DNA of 64,000 nucleotides. It comes from JAGVSZ01 sp963716855. Its GTDB lineage: Bacteria; Pseudomonadota; Gammaproteobacteria; Burkholderiales; SG8-39. The DNA lies in contig CAVQUV010000019.1 in the NCBI GenBank assembly GCA_963716855.1, positions 1 through 64,000 on the forward strand, written 5' to 3'. The position numbers and the translations under genes were made by a program. Numbering within the stretch: position 1 is the first letter of the stretch; each line of letters opens with the position of its first letter. This document shows, in pieces, positions 33,778 through 42,880 of this stretch. A model generated the notes under the pieces. It saw only the letters and a list, made by a program, of their open reading frames with translations. It was not told the origin of the DNA and searched no databases.

Positions 33778-34367
33778 CCCTGACGAAAGGAACCGCTTTG
33801 CGCAAACTGCTCGCTCTGCTCGCCCTGTCCACGCTCGCCAGCGGAGCGGCGTCCGCCGCCGATCCGCGCGTCGAGCTCAAGACCAATCGCGGCGCGATCG
33901 TTATCGAACTCAACCAGGCGAAAGCGCCGAAGACGGTGGCGAACTTCCTCCAGTACGTGAAGGACGGGCACTACAACGGCACCGTCTTCCACCGCGTCAT
34001 CGATGGCTTCATGGTCCAGGGCGGGGGCTTCGACAAGGACATGAAGCAGAAGCCGACCCGTGCCACGATCGAGAACGAGGCGGCGAACGGGCTGAAGAAC
34101 GACTACGGCACGATCGCCATGGCACGAACGCCGGATCCGCACTCGGCGAGCGCCCAGTTCTTCATCAACCTGAAGAACAACGAATTCCTCAACTTCCGCG
34201 AGGCGACGCCGCAGGGCTACGGCTACACGGTGTTCGGGAAAGTGGTGTCCGGCATGGACATCATCGACAAGATCGCCAAGGTGCCCACGGGCAACGCCGG
34301 CCCGCACCAGAACGTCCCGCGCGAGCCGGTCATCGTCGAATCCGCCTCCATCCTGCCGGCCAAGTAA
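33774..34367 (+). CDS. ppiA: Peptidyl-prolyl cis-trans isomerase, periplasmic cyclophilin
   Basis: The 197 residues start with a signal peptide (LLALLALSTLASGAASAADP), followed by a full cyclophilin domain: VELKTNRGAIVIELNQAKAP, FHRVIDGFMVQGGGFDKDMK with the catalytic Arg/Phe/Gln, and SASAQFFINLKNNEFL. It catalyses proline isomerisation during folding in the periplasm. It is coupled to the TPR gene and followed 10 bases later by a cytosolic paralogue; the two probably arose by duplication. Confidence 0.93.
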   Translation: MTLTKGTALRKLLALLALSTLASGAASAADPRVELKTNRGAIVIELNQAKAPKTVANFLQYVKDGHYNGTVFHRVIDGFMVQGGGFDKDMKQKPTRATIENEAANGLKNDYGTIAMARTPDPHSASAQFFINLKNNEFLNFREATPQGYGYTVFGKVVSGMDIIDKIAKVPTGNAGPHQNVPREPVIVESASILPAK

Positions 34368-34377
34368 GGGGATCGCC

Positions 34378-34869
34378 ATGGTCAAACTGCACACGAACTT
34401 CGGTGTCATCACGCTCGAACTCGACGCGGCCAAAGCGCCCGAGACGGTGAAGAACTTTCTCGCCTACGTCGAGAGCGGCCACTACGGCAACACGATCTTT
34501 CACCGCGTCATCGACGGGTTCATGGTCCAGGGCGGCGGGTTCGAGCCGGGCATGAAGCAGAAGCCGACGCGCGCGCCGGTCAAGAACGAGGCGACGAACG
34601 GCCTCAAGAACGACCGCTACACCGTCGCGATGGCGCGCACCAACGACCCGCACTCGGCCAGCGCGCAGTTCTTCATCAACGTGAAGGACAACGACTTCCT
34701 GAACCACACCGCCCCGACGCCGCAGGGCTGGGGCTACTGCGTGTTCGCCAAGGTGGTCGAGGGGCAGGACGTCGTCGACCGGATCAAGGCGGTGAAGACC
34801 GGCCGGAGCGGCATGCACCAGGATGTCCCGCAGCAGGACGTGATCCTGGAGCGGGCCGAGGTCGTCTAG
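34378..34869 (+). CDS. ppiB: Peptidyl-prolyl cis-trans isomerase B, cytosolic cyclophilin
   Basis: This 163-residue cyclophilin has no signal peptide. It shows VKLHTNFGVITLELDAAKAP, FHRVIDGFMVQGGGFEPGMK, DPHSASAQFFINVKDNDFLN and GWGYCVFAKVVEGQDVVD. It is closely similar to the upstream exported enzyme but acts in the cytosol. AAGGGG lies before ATG. lpxH follows in 28 bases, the conserved order in Betaproteobacteria. Confidence 0.95.
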   Translation: MVKLHTNFGVITLELDAAKAPETVKNFLAYVESGHYGNTIFHRVIDGFMVQGGGFEPGMKQKPTRAPVKNEATNGLKNDRYTVAMARTNDPHSASAQFFINVKDNDFLNHTAPTPQGWGYCVFAKVVEGQDVVDRIKAVKTGRSGMHQDVPQQDVILERAEVV

Positions 34870-34897
34870 CCGCCGCGCAACGGGCCCCGCCGCCGTC

Positions 34898-35626
34898 GTG
34901 GAGCGCCCGGCGCTCTTCGTCTCCGACCTGCACCTCTCGCCCGAGCGGCCGGAGATGGCGGCCCGGTTCCTACGCTTCCTCGCCGCGGAGGCGCGCACCG
35001 GTTCGGCGCTCTACATCCTCGGGGATCTCTTCGATCACTGGATCGGCGACGATGACGCCGACGTGCCCTTCAACGGCGAAGTGCTCGCAGCGCTCCAAGC
35101 GCTCGCCGCGACCGGCGTCGAGATCTTCTTCCAGCACGGCAATCGCGACTTCCTGATGAGCGGTCGCGCCGCGCAGCGCGGCGGCCTGCGACTCATCCAC
35201 GATCCGACGGTCCGGGACTTGTTCGGCACGCGCACGCTTCTGATGCACGGCGACACGCTCTGCACGGACGATGTGCGCTACCAGCGCTATCGCTCCCGCG
35301 TCCGCCGGCCGACGGTCCTGCGCACCTTCCTCGCGCTTCCGCGCCGCCTGCGGCGTGCGATCGCGGGCGGCCTGCGCTCGATGAGCGAGTCCGAGAAGGG
35401 GGTGAAGGCGCCGGAGACCATGGATGTCAGCGTCCCCACGGTGGAGGCGGCGCTGCGCACGCACGGCTATCCGCGGCTCATCCACGGGCACACGCACCGC
35501 CCCGCACGCCATGTCCACACGATCGACGGCCAGACCTGCGAGCGGTGGGTGCTCGGCGACTGGTACCAGCGCGCGAGCTATCTGCGCTGCGATGCGGGCG
35601 GTTGCGCTCCCGTCGCCCTCGAATGA
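34898..35626 (+). CDS. lpxH: UDP-2,3-diacylglucosamine diphosphatase
   Basis: LpxH hydrolyses UDP-2,3-diacylglucosamine to lipid X and UMP in lipid A synthesis, at the inner membrane surface. The 242 residues show all metallophosphoesterase motifs: SDLHLSPERP, LGDLFDHWIGDD, HGNRDFLMSG, MHGDTLCTDD and IHGHTHRPA. The start is GTG 34898. It is convergent with metZ, six bases apart, leaving no room for a separate terminator. Confidence 0.95.
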   Translation: MERPALFVSDLHLSPERPEMAARFLRFLAAEARTGSALYILGDLFDHWIGDDDADVPFNGEVLAALQALAATGVEIFFQHGNRDFLMSGRAAQRGGLRLIHDPTVRDLFGTRTLLMHGDTLCTDDVRYQRYRSRVRRPTVLRTFLALPRRLRRAIAGGLRSMSESEKGVKAPETMDVSVPTVEAALRTHGYPRLIHGHTHRPARHVHTIDGQTCERWVLGDWYQRASYLRCDAGGCAPVALE

Positions 35627-35631
35627 GCCGG

Positions 35632-36813
35632 CTACGCGTCGAGCCCGCGCGCGAGGTCGGCCTTCAGATCCTCCACCGATTCGAGCCCGACCGCGACGCG
35701 CACGAGCCCGTCGCCGATCCCCGCAGCCGCGCGCGCTTCAGCACTGATGCGGCCGTGGGTCGTCGTTGCAGGATGGGTGATGGTGCTCTTGGTGTCGCCC
35801 AGGTTGGCGGTGATTGAGATGAGCCGCGTCGCATCGATCACGCGCCACGCCGCCTCGCGCCCGCCACGGACGTCGAAGGAGACGATCGCGCCGCCCGCGG
35901 TCTGCTGGCGCATCGCCAGTGCGTGCTGCGGGTGGGAATCGAGCCCGGGATAGTAGACGCGCTCGACGCGCGGGTGCGCCTCGACCCAGTGCGCGAGCTC
36001 GAGCGCCCGTTGCGACTGCGCGTCCATCCGGATCCGCAGCGTCTCCAGGCCCTTCAACAGGACCCAGGCATTGAACGGCGAGAGGCTCGGACCCGCGGTG
36101 CGCAGGAACGGGAACACGCCGTCCATGACGAGCTCGCGCCGGCCGACCACCGCCCCGCCGAGCACCCTGCCCTGCCCGTCGAGATACTTGGTGGCGGAGT
36201 GGATCACCAGGTCCGCGCCGAGCGCGAGCGGCAACTGCAGCGCCGGCGTGCAGAAGCAGTTGTCCACCGCGAGCACGGCCCGCGCACGTTTCGCGACGCC
36301 CGCGAGCGCGTTGATGTCGGCGACCTCGGTCAGCGGATTGGACGGCGTCTCGAGAAACAGCAGCCGCGTCGTCGACCTCACCGCGCGCGCCCAGGCGGCG
36401 GGATCGCCGCCGGAGACGAACGTGGTCTCGATGCCGAACTTTCCGAGCACCGTGGTGAACAGCTGGACCGTCGCACCGAAGATGCTCGACGACGAGACGA
36501 GGTGGTCGCCGCTCTTGAGCAGGCCCATGGTGCAGGCGAGGATCGCCGACATGCCGGAAGCGGTCGCGACGCATGCCTCGCCGCCCTCGAGCGCGGCCAG
36601 GCGCTCCTGGAACGCCGTCACCGTCGGGTTGCTGAAGCGCGAGTAGACGTACCCCGGCTCCTCGTTCGCGAACCGCGCCGCCGCCTGGGCGGCGCTCCGG
36701 AACACGAAGCTCGAGGTCAGGTAGAGCGCCTCCGAGTGCTCGTTGAACTCGCTGCGGTGGATCCCGGCCCGGACGGCCTGGGTGTCGAAATCGAATTGTT
36801 CGCTCATGCTCAC
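35632..36813 (-). CDS. metZ: O-succinylhomoserine sulfhydrylase
   Basis: MetZ makes homocysteine directly from O-succinylhomoserine and sulfide. The 393-residue Cys/Met-metabolism PLP enzyme shows the PLP Lys in SATKYLDGQGRVLGGAVVG, YSRFSNPTVTAFQERLAALE, and ETPSNPLTEVADI. MSMSEQFDFDTQAVRAGI is the typical N-terminus. It follows purF, as usual in this group, but after a 339-base gap with a strong terminator, so it has its own promoter. No SAM riboswitch is recognisable upstream. Confidence 0.93.
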   Translation of the reverse strand: MSMSEQFDFDTQAVRAGIHRSEFNEHSEALYLTSSFVFRSAAQAAARFANEEPGYVYSRFSNPTVTAFQERLAALEGGEACVATASGMSAILACTMGLLKSGDHLVSSSSIFGATVQLFTTVLGKFGIETTFVSGGDPAAWARAVRSTTRLLFLETPSNPLTEVADINALAGVAKRARAVLAVDNCFCTPALQLPLALGADLVIHSATKYLDGQGRVLGGAVVGRRELVMDGVFPFLRTAGPSLSPFNAWVLLKGLETLRIRMDAQSQRALELAHWVEAHPRVERVYYPGLDSHPQHALAMRQQTAGGAIVSFDVRGGREAAWRVIDATRLISITANLGDTKSTITHPATTTHGRISAEARAAAGIGDGLVRVAVGLESVEDLKADLARGLDA

Positions 36814-37152
36814 ACCTTGCCCAAGGGCTTCGCAGCAGTCTCGCCGTCGTGATTCGACGGATTCGGCGCGAAGCCGCAGTTAACAGCGGACCGATCGGGT
36901 GCCGCCTTTACAGGGCGCCGCGCGCAAATGAAATGCGGCGCCCGGTCCCATGGCAGGCCCGCGGTCCCAAAAAAGCAAAACCCGTTTTGGCTTGCTCAGC
37001 TCAAAACGGGTTGCCCACGCTTTAGCCGAATTTGTTTGTCGCGCGGGCTCTTTCGAGGACCGCGGGCGCCCGCAAGCTGTGCTTCAAATCGGCGCTGAGC
37101 GAAACCTTACCCCGTCGGCCCGCGACGGTCAAGGCGTGGGGACGGCCGCCCG
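36814..37152. other. Intergenic region between purF and metZ
   Basis: No gene is present. It contains the purF terminator (36979-37012), a perfect GC-rich hairpin (GGGCGCCGC 36913-36921 with GCGGCGCCC 36935-36943) and the presumed metZ promoter. A CTTTACAGGGC string (36907-36917) also occurs between truA and fimV at 45746-45756. Confidence 0.6.
36979..37012 (-). terminator. Rho-independent terminator after purF
   Basis: AACCCGTTTTG (36979-36989) and CAAAACGGGTT (37002-37012) are perfect complements. On the minus strand the stem is followed by TTGCTTTTTTGGG, a clear U-tract. Confidence 0.85.
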
Positions 37153-38673
37153 TCAGGCGGCCAAATTGATGTCGGCTGAAGCGGCGTCGTCGGCCTCGTC
37201 CGGGCTCTCCTGCCGCTTGTCGTCGCGGCGCGTCTCGACGGCGGCCAGGTATTCCGATGTCACGTCGCCGGTTATGTAATTGCCGTCGAAGCACGAGGTC
37301 TCGAAGTGCCGCAGCGCCGGATTCGCCTGCCGGACGGCCGCACGCAGGGCGTCCAGATCCTGATAGATCACCGCATCGGCGCCGATGACCTGCGCGATCT
37401 CGTCCTCGGTGCGTCCCGTGGCGATCAGCTCGGTGCGCGTCGGCATGTCGATTCCGTAGACGTTCGGGAAGCGCACCGGAGGCGCCGAGGAGGCGAAAAA
37501 CACCTTGTTGGCGCCGGATTCGCGCGCCATCTGCACGATCTCGCGGCTGGTCGTGCCGCGCACGATCGAGTCGTCCACGATCAGCACGTTCTTGCCCTTG
37601 AACTCGAGCGAGATCGCGCTCAGCTTCTGCCGCACCGACTTCTTGCGGATCGTCTGACCGGGCATGATGAACGTGCGGCCGACGTAACGATTCCGGACGA
37701 ATCCCTCGCGGTACGTCACGCCGAGCCGCGTGGCGAGCTGCAGCGCGGACGGGCGGCTCGTGTCCGGCACCGGAATCACCACGTCGATGTCGAGGTTGCG
37801 GTACTGCCGCCCGATCTTGTCGGCGAGCTGCTCGCCCATGCGCAACCGCGCCTCGTAGACGGAGACGCCGTCCATGAGCGAGTCGGGGCGCGCGAGGTAC
37901 ACGTGCTCGAAGATGCAGGGCGAGAGTACCGGCGTCGCGGCGCACTGCCGGCTGAAGAAGTTCCCCGCCTCGTCGAACAGGATCGCCTCGCCGGGCGCGA
38001 CGTCGCGTACCACCGTGAAGCCGAGCGAGTCGATCACGACGCTCTCGGAGGCGACGACCCACTCCGGGCCGGTGTCGGTGTCGTTGCGCCCGATGATGAG
38101 CGGACGGATGCCGAACGGATCGCGGAAGGCGAGGACGCCCGCCCCGGCGATCATCGCGACCACCGCGTAGGCGCCGCGGCAGCGGCGGTGCACGCTCGCG
38201 ACCGCGGAAAAAATGGTGTCCGGGTCGAGCCGCGGTCCCCGCGCCGCCTGCTCGAGCTCGTGTGCGAGCACGTTGAGCAGGACCTCGGAGTCGGAGTTGG
38301 TGTTGATGTGCCGCAGGTCGGTGCGGAACATCTCCTGCTTGAGCTGCTCGGCGTTGGTGAGGTTGCCGTTGTGCCCGAGGACGATCCCGAACGGGGAGTT
38401 GACGTAGAAGGGCTGCGCTTCGCCGCTCGAGAACGCCGAGCCCGCGGTCGGGTAACGGCAGTGCGCGATGCCGAGGTGCCCCGGCAGCGACCGCATGTCG
38501 CGGGTGCGGAACACGTCGCGCACCAGGCCGGGACCCTTGTGCATGTGCAGCCGCTGGCCGTCGCTCGTGACGATCCCTGCCGCGTCCTGGCCGCGATGCT
38601 GCACCAGCAGCAGCGCGTCGTAGAGCAGCTGATTCACGGGCGTCTTCGAGATCGCGCCTACGATCCCGCACAT
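37153..38673 (-). CDS. purF: Amidophosphoribosyltransferase
   Basis: PurF makes 5-phosphoribosylamine from PRPP and glutamine, the committed step of purine synthesis. The 506 residues begin MCGIVGAISK, the Cys becoming the N-terminal nucleophile. The glutaminase part shows HRGQDAAGIV and GHNGNLTNAEQL; the PRTase part shows NVLIVDDSIVRGTTSREIVQ (PRPP loop). The C-terminus has a short acidic tail. It follows cvpA by nine bases, the universal cvpA-purF pairing. Confidence 0.97.
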   Translation of the reverse strand: MCGIVGAISKTPVNQLLYDALLLVQHRGQDAAGIVTSDGQRLHMHKGPGLVRDVFRTRDMRSLPGHLGIAHCRYPTAGSAFSSGEAQPFYVNSPFGIVLGHNGNLTNAEQLKQEMFRTDLRHINTNSDSEVLLNVLAHELEQAARGPRLDPDTIFSAVASVHRRCRGAYAVVAMIAGAGVLAFRDPFGIRPLIIGRNDTDTGPEWVVASESVVIDSLGFTVVRDVAPGEAILFDEAGNFFSRQCAATPVLSPCIFEHVYLARPDSLMDGVSVYEARLRMGEQLADKIGRQYRNLDIDVVIPVPDTSRPSALQLATRLGVTYREGFVRNRYVGRTFIMPGQTIRKKSVRQKLSAISLEFKGKNVLIVDDSIVRGTTSREIVQMARESGANKVFFASSAPPVRFPNVYGIDMPTRTELIATGRTEDEIAQVIGADAVIYQDLDALRAAVRQANPALRHFETSCFDGNYITGDVTSEYLAAVETRRDDKRQESPDEADDAASADINLAA

Positions 38674-38682
38674 GGCTTCACC

Positions 38683-39177
38683 TCACCGGTCGTAGCGTAC
38701 CCGAGCCGCCAGCGGCGCGGGCAGATAAGGCTTCAGTGCCACCACGGTGGTCTCCAGCGGCCCGCTGAGCGCCGCCTCGCGCCAGAACGGCTCCTTGGGC
38801 AGGGCGGTCAGACCGGCAGCGAGCACCGAGATCACGGATATGAGGGCGCCGCGCGCGAAACCGAAGACCCCGCCGAAGGTCCGGTCGGCGAGCCCCAATC
38901 CAGCCACCCGGAGGACCCTCGCCAGGAGCATCCCGGCGAAGCTGCACGCGATCAGGACCACGAGGAAAATCACGACACCCGCGGCCGCCGACCGCACGAA
39001 GGGCGTCGCGGAGCTCGCGGGAAGCAGTTCTCCGGCCTCGCCCGCAAAGAGCATCGCCGCGACGAACGCGGCCACCCAGCCGCCCAGCGCGAAGACCTCG
39101 CGCACGAAGCCCCGCCAGACACCGATCAGGACGGAAACGGCGAGCACGGCGATGACGGTATAGTCGAACCACGTCAT
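38683..39177 (-). CDS. cvpA: CvpA family membrane protein
   Basis: The 164-residue inner-membrane protein has four hydrophobic segments (TVIAVLAVSVLIGVWRGFVR, VFALGGWVAAFVAAMLFA, SAAAGVVIFLVVLIACSFAG, GALISVISVLAAGL). CvpA was named for colicin V production and is linked to envelope stress tolerance; the mechanism is unknown. ATG 39177 overlaps the stop of the SPOR gene by four bases (ATGA). It precedes purF in the conserved folC-dedD-cvpA-purF order. Confidence 0.93.
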   Translation of the reverse strand: MTWFDYTVIAVLAVSVLIGVWRGFVREVFALGGWVAAFVAAMLFAGEAGELLPASSATPFVRSAAAGVVIFLVVLIACSFAGMLLARVLRVAGLGLADRTFGGVFGFARGALISVISVLAAGLTALPKEPFWREAALSGPLETTVVALKPYLPAPLAARVRYDR

Positions 39178-39803
39178 TGCCGCGCGATGACCGGGCCGGG
39201 GGCGAGCCCGATGCCCTTCAGCTGCTCGCGCGCCTGCTCGGCCGTTTCCCGGGTCGGATACGGCCCGGCCCGAACGCGGGTCTGTTCGCCGCCCGCCACC
39301 GCCACGCTTTCGGTGTAGTGCCTGACGCCGGCCTTCGCGAGCCGCGCCTCGAGCTTTTTCGCGTTCTCCCGATCCGCGAACACGCCGAGCTGAACGACGA
39401 ATCCCTCGGCATTCAGGATCGCCTCGGCGCGCTTCGCATCGGTGCCCTTCGCGGCCGGTGCGGCGCGCGCGACGACATCGGCCTTCGCCGCCGGCCTGGG
39501 CACCTCGGCTTTGGGCTTCTCCTGGGCGGGTGGGGGCGCGGGGTTCGCATCCGCCGAAGGCGGCACGTCGGGCTTGGCCGGCGCGGTCGCGACATCGGGC
39601 GCTTTGGCCACCGCGGCGGGCGGCTTCAGGCGGTTCGTGTCTTGCGGCGGGATCTCGACCTTCAGATCGGTCGTGACCGGCCGCGGCTCGAGATCCATGA
39701 TCCATGGCGGCACGATCACCAGCGCGAGTACGAGCGCAATCGCGCCGATCAGGCGCCGGCGCGCCCGGCGCCGCAGGTCGAGCGCGGCGTCGTTATCGGC
39801 CAT
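39174..39803 (-). CDS. dedD: SPOR-domain cell-division protein (DedD-like)
   Basis: The 209-residue protein has a short cytosolic Arg-rich start, one membrane anchor (LIGAIALVLALVIVPPWIMD, about 18-37), a Pro/Ala/Lys-rich periplasmic linker and a C-terminal SPOR domain (GFVVQLGVFADRENAKKLEA, then RVRAGPYPTRETAEQAREQL). SPOR domains bind denuded septal peptidoglycan, targeting the protein to the division site. It overlaps folC by 11 bases upstream and cvpA by four downstream. Confidence 0.92.
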   Translation of the reverse strand: MADNDAALDLRRRARRRLIGAIALVLALVIVPPWIMDLEPRPVTTDLKVEIPPQDTNRLKPPAAVAKAPDVATAPAKPDVPPSADANPAPPPAQEKPKAEVPRPAAKADVVARAAPAAKGTDAKRAEAILNAEGFVVQLGVFADRENAKKLEARLAKAGVRHYTESVAVAGGEQTRVRAGPYPTRETAEQAREQLKGIGLAPGPVIARQ

Positions 39804-41082
39804 CGGAAGGTCGGGAAGGCGCGGCGCGAGCGGCCATCACATCCGCCACGGTATAGAAGGAACCGAACGCGACGATTCTATCACCTTGCCCTGCGGCTCC
39901 CTGGGCTGCAGCGAGCGCTTCGCGCGGGCTGGCGAACCGCTCCACGGCCGCGCCGGGGCGCGTGGCTTCGATCGCCCCGGCGACCTCGTCGGCCGTCGCG
40001 CCGCGCGGATTGTCCAGGGTCGCCGCATACCAGCGGTCGATCCGACCGGCAAGCGGGCCGATCACCCCCGCGAGGTCCTTGTCGCGCAGCATCCCGACGA
40101 CCGCCACGGTCCGCCGGAAGGCCCCCATGTCGGCGAGGTTGGCCGCCAGGACTCCGGCGGCCTGGGGGTTGTGCGCGACGTCGAGAATCACCACGGGTCG
40201 CCCCGGGAGGACCTGGAAGCGGCCGGGCAGCTCGACCCGCGCCAGCCCGTCGCGGATCGCCTGTGCCGTCACCGGTAGGCTGCGGCGCAGGCTGTCGAGA
40301 GCGGCGATGGTGGTCGCCGCGTTGCCGAGCTGACTCGCGCCGCGCAGGGCCGGGTGCGCCAAGCCGCCCCGCGTACCGCCCGGGCCCCAAAAACGCCACT
40401 GCTGCCGGTCAGCCTCGTAGCCGAAATCCCGCCCGATGCACGACAGGACGGCCCCGATCGCGTGCGCATGGTCGATCACCGCGGCCGGCGGCGAAGGGTC
40501 CCCGACGATCGCGGGGCGGCCGGGGCGGAAGATGTGCGCCTTCTCCCAGCCGATGCGCTCGCGCGAGTCGCCGAGGTACTCCATGTGGTCGAGGGCCACG
40601 CTCGTCAACACCCCGCAGTCCGGCTCGAACGCATTCACGGCGTCCAGCCGGCCGCCGAGGCCGATCTCGAGCACGAGCACGTCCGTGCGCGCGCGTGCGA
40701 ATGCGACCCACGCGGCGAGCGTTCCGAATTCGAAGTACGTGAGCGGCGTGTCACCCCGCGCTTGCTCCACCTCGGCGAACGCCGCGGCGAGCGGCGCGTC
40801 GTCGATCTCCCGGCCGGCGATGCGCACGCGCTCGTTGTAGCGCAGCAGGTGCGGCGAGGCATAGCAGCCGACCCGATAGCCGCCGGCGCGCAGGATCGCC
40901 TCGAGCATTGCGCAGGTCGAGCCCTTCCCGTTCGTGCCGCCCACGACGACGATCGGGCAGAACTTGGGCGTCGCGAGCCGGTCCAGCACGACGCGCACGC
41001 GCTCGAGCCCGAGGTCGATCGTCTTCGAGTGCAGCCGCTCGACATAGGCGAGCCAGCCGGCGAGGTCGGCGGGAAGCGTCAT
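39793..41082 (-). CDS. folC: Bifunctional folylpolyglutamate/dihydrofolate synthase
   Basis: FolC adds glutamate to dihydropteroate and to folates. The 429-residue Mur-ligase-fold enzyme shows the P-loop VVGGTNGKGSTCAMLEAIL (48-55 core), LEIGLGGRLDAVNAFEPDC, LDHMEYLGDSRERIGWEKA and VVILDVAHNPQAAGVLAANL. The C-terminal glutamate-binding domain follows. It lies between accD and the SPOR gene, which it overlaps by 11 bases; all are one transcription unit. Confidence 0.96.
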   Translation of the reverse strand: MTLPADLAGWLAYVERLHSKTIDLGLERVRVVLDRLATPKFCPIVVVGGTNGKGSTCAMLEAILRAGGYRVGCYASPHLLRYNERVRIAGREIDDAPLAAAFAEVEQARGDTPLTYFEFGTLAAWVAFARARTDVLVLEIGLGGRLDAVNAFEPDCGVLTSVALDHMEYLGDSRERIGWEKAHIFRPGRPAIVGDPSPPAAVIDHAHAIGAVLSCIGRDFGYEADRQQWRFWGPGGTRGGLAHPALRGASQLGNAATTIAALDSLRRSLPVTAQAIRDGLARVELPGRFQVLPGRPVVILDVAHNPQAAGVLAANLADMGAFRRTVAVVGMLRDKDLAGVIGPLAGRIDRWYAATLDNPRGATADEVAGAIEATRPGAAVERFASPREALAAAQGAAGQGDRIVAFGSFYTVADVMAARAAPSRPSDGR

Positions 41083-41122
41083 CGGGCGGCGACCCTCCGG
41101 TCGCGGACCGCGCGTCGTGGAA

Positions 41123-41992
41123 TCAGCTGCCCGGGGGCGGCAGCCGCATCAGGAGCGTGATGAGCGACGCGATCTGGTCGCGCATCTGACGCCGGTCGAC
41201 GATCATGTCGATCGCCCCTTTTTCGAGCAGGAACTCGGCGCGCTGGAACCCCTCGGGCAGCTTCTCGCGCACCGTCTGCTCGATCACGCGCGGGCCGGCG
41301 AAGCCGATGAGCGCCTTCGGCTCGGCGATCACCGCGTCGCCGAGCATCGCGAAGCTCGCCGAGACGCCGCCCATCGTCGGGTCCGCCAGGACGGAGATGA
41401 AGGGCAGGCGATGCGCGGCGAGCTGCGTGATCGCGGCGGTGGTCTTCGCCATCTGCATCAGCGAGAGCAGGCCCTCCTGCATGCGCGCGCCGCCGGTCGC
41501 GGTGAAGCACACGAACGGCAGGTTCTGGTCGAGGCAGGCGTGCACGCCCCGCACGAAGCGCTCGCCCACCACGGCGCCCATCGAGCCGCCCATGAAGTCG
41601 AACTCGAAGGCGGCCGCAACCAGCGGCACGTTGCGCACCGCGCCCTGCATCACCACCAGCGCGTCGGTCTCGTTGCTCGCCTTCGCCGCTTCCTCGAGCC
41701 GCTCCGTGTAGCGACGCGAGTCCTTGAACTTGAGCGTATCCACCGGCAGGACCTCGGCGCCGATCTCGTAGCGGCCCTCGGGATCGAGGAAGAAGTCGAG
41801 ACGCGCGCGCGCCCCGATCCGGTTGTGATGCGCGCACTTCGGACAGACGCCCGCGTTCTTCTCGAGATCGGTGGTGTAGAGAACGGCATCGCACGAGGGG
41901 CACTTCGACCACAGTCCCTCGGGGACCTGGCGGCGTGCGGCGCCTTCGGCGCGCTTGATCTTCGGCGGCAGGAGCTTCTGGAGCCAGCTCAT
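41123..41992 (-). CDS. accD: Acetyl-CoA carboxylase carboxyltransferase subunit beta
   Basis: AccD with AccA transfers the carboxyl group from biotin to acetyl-CoA to form malonyl-CoA. The 289 residues start with a four-Cys zinc ribbon (C31, C34, C50, C53 in CPSCDAVLYT and GVCPKCAHHN). The crotonase-fold carboxyltransferase follows (GGSMGAVVGERFVRGV, FTATGGARMQEGLLSLMQM, GGVSASFAMLGDAVIAEP). The zinc ribbon also binds its mRNA in E. coli. It lies 55 bases after trpA and 40 before folC. Confidence 0.97.
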   Translation of the reverse strand: MSWLQKLLPPKIKRAEGAARRQVPEGLWSKCPSCDAVLYTTDLEKNAGVCPKCAHHNRIGARARLDFFLDPEGRYEIGAEVLPVDTLKFKDSRRYTERLEEAAKASNETDALVVMQGAVRNVPLVAAAFEFDFMGGSMGAVVGERFVRGVHACLDQNLPFVCFTATGGARMQEGLLSLMQMAKTTAAITQLAAHRLPFISVLADPTMGGVSASFAMLGDAVIAEPKALIGFAGPRVIEQTVREKLPEGFQRAEFLLEKGAIDMIVDRRQMRDQIASLITLLMRLPPPGS

Positions 41993-42047
41993 CGGCTTGC
42001 CCGGGCGCTGCGCGCCAAGGATTCGCCCTCGGGATGGCCCGCCGGGC

Positions 42048-42869
42048 TCATGCGGTCTTCGCCACGGCCGCCGGCTGGTCGAGGGCCGTGCGGATCGACG
42101 CGAGGAACGCGCCGGCCCGAGCGGGCGCCGCCCCGGGCCCTGCGCGCTCCATCTCCTCGATGAGCGCGCTGCCGATGATCACCGCGTCCGCGTTGGCGCC
42201 GATCGCGCGGGCGGTCTCGCCGTCGCGGATCCCGAATCCGACGCCGAGCGGAAGCTGCGTCTTGCGCCTGATCGCGCCGAGCTTCGCGGCAACCTCTGCG
42301 ACATCGAGGTGGCCCGCGCCGGTGACGCCCTTCAACGACACGTAATAGATGTACCCGCTCGCGAGCCGGACGATGCTCTCGGTGCGCGCTTCGGTCGACG
42401 TCGGGGCGAGCAGGAAGATCAGGTCCATCCCGTTGCCCTTCACCAGCGCGGCGAACGGCCCGCTCTCCTCGGGCGGATAGTCGACCACCAGCACCCCGTC
42501 GACGCCCGCCGCCTTGGCGCGCGGGACGAAGCTCGCGGTCCCCATGGCCTCGATCGGGTTGGCGTAGCCCATCAGCACGACCGGAGTGCGGTCGTCGGCC
42601 TTGCGGAACTCGGCGACGGACGCGAGCACCGTGTCCAGATTCGCGCCGCCCTTCAGTGCCCGCTCGCTCGCGCGCTGGATCACCGGGCCGTCGGCCATCG
42701 GGTCCGAGAACGGCACGCCAAGCTCGATCACGTCGGCGCCCGCCTTTACGAGCGCATGCATCAGCGGCGCGGTCGCGCCGGTCGCCGGATCGCCGGCGGT
42801 GACGAACGGGATCAGCGCTTTGCGCCGCTCGCGGGCGAGGCGCTCGAAGACGGCCGGGATGCGCGACAT
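42048..42869 (-). CDS. trpA: Tryptophan synthase alpha subunit
   Basis: TrpA cleaves indole-3-glycerol phosphate and channels indole to TrpB. The 273-residue TIM barrel shows the catalytic Glu in VIELGVPFSDPMADGP, the YANPIEAMG strand, VDGVLVVDYPPEESG and GFGIRDGETARAIG. ATG 42869 (MSRIPAVFERLARERRKALI), 11 bases after the trpB stop, is the conventional start; an upstream GTG at 42887 would overlap trpB. It is coupled with trpB and followed by accD. Confidence 0.96.
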   Translation of the reverse strand: MSRIPAVFERLARERRKALIPFVTAGDPATGATAPLMHALVKAGADVIELGVPFSDPMADGPVIQRASERALKGGANLDTVLASVAEFRKADDRTPVVLMGYANPIEAMGTASFVPRAKAAGVDGVLVVDYPPEESGPFAALVKGNGMDLIFLLAPTSTEARTESIVRLASGYIYYVSLKGVTGAGHLDVAEVAAKLGAIRRKTQLPLGVGFGIRDGETARAIGANADAVIIGSALIEEMERAGPGAAPARAGAFLASIRTALDQPAAVAKTA

Positions 42870-42880
42870 GCCCGACGCGT

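Noticed and set aside
36814..36960. SAM riboswitch upstream of metZ
   Set aside because: No SAM-II or SAM-I core sequence can be recognised; only a simple GC-rich hairpin is present.
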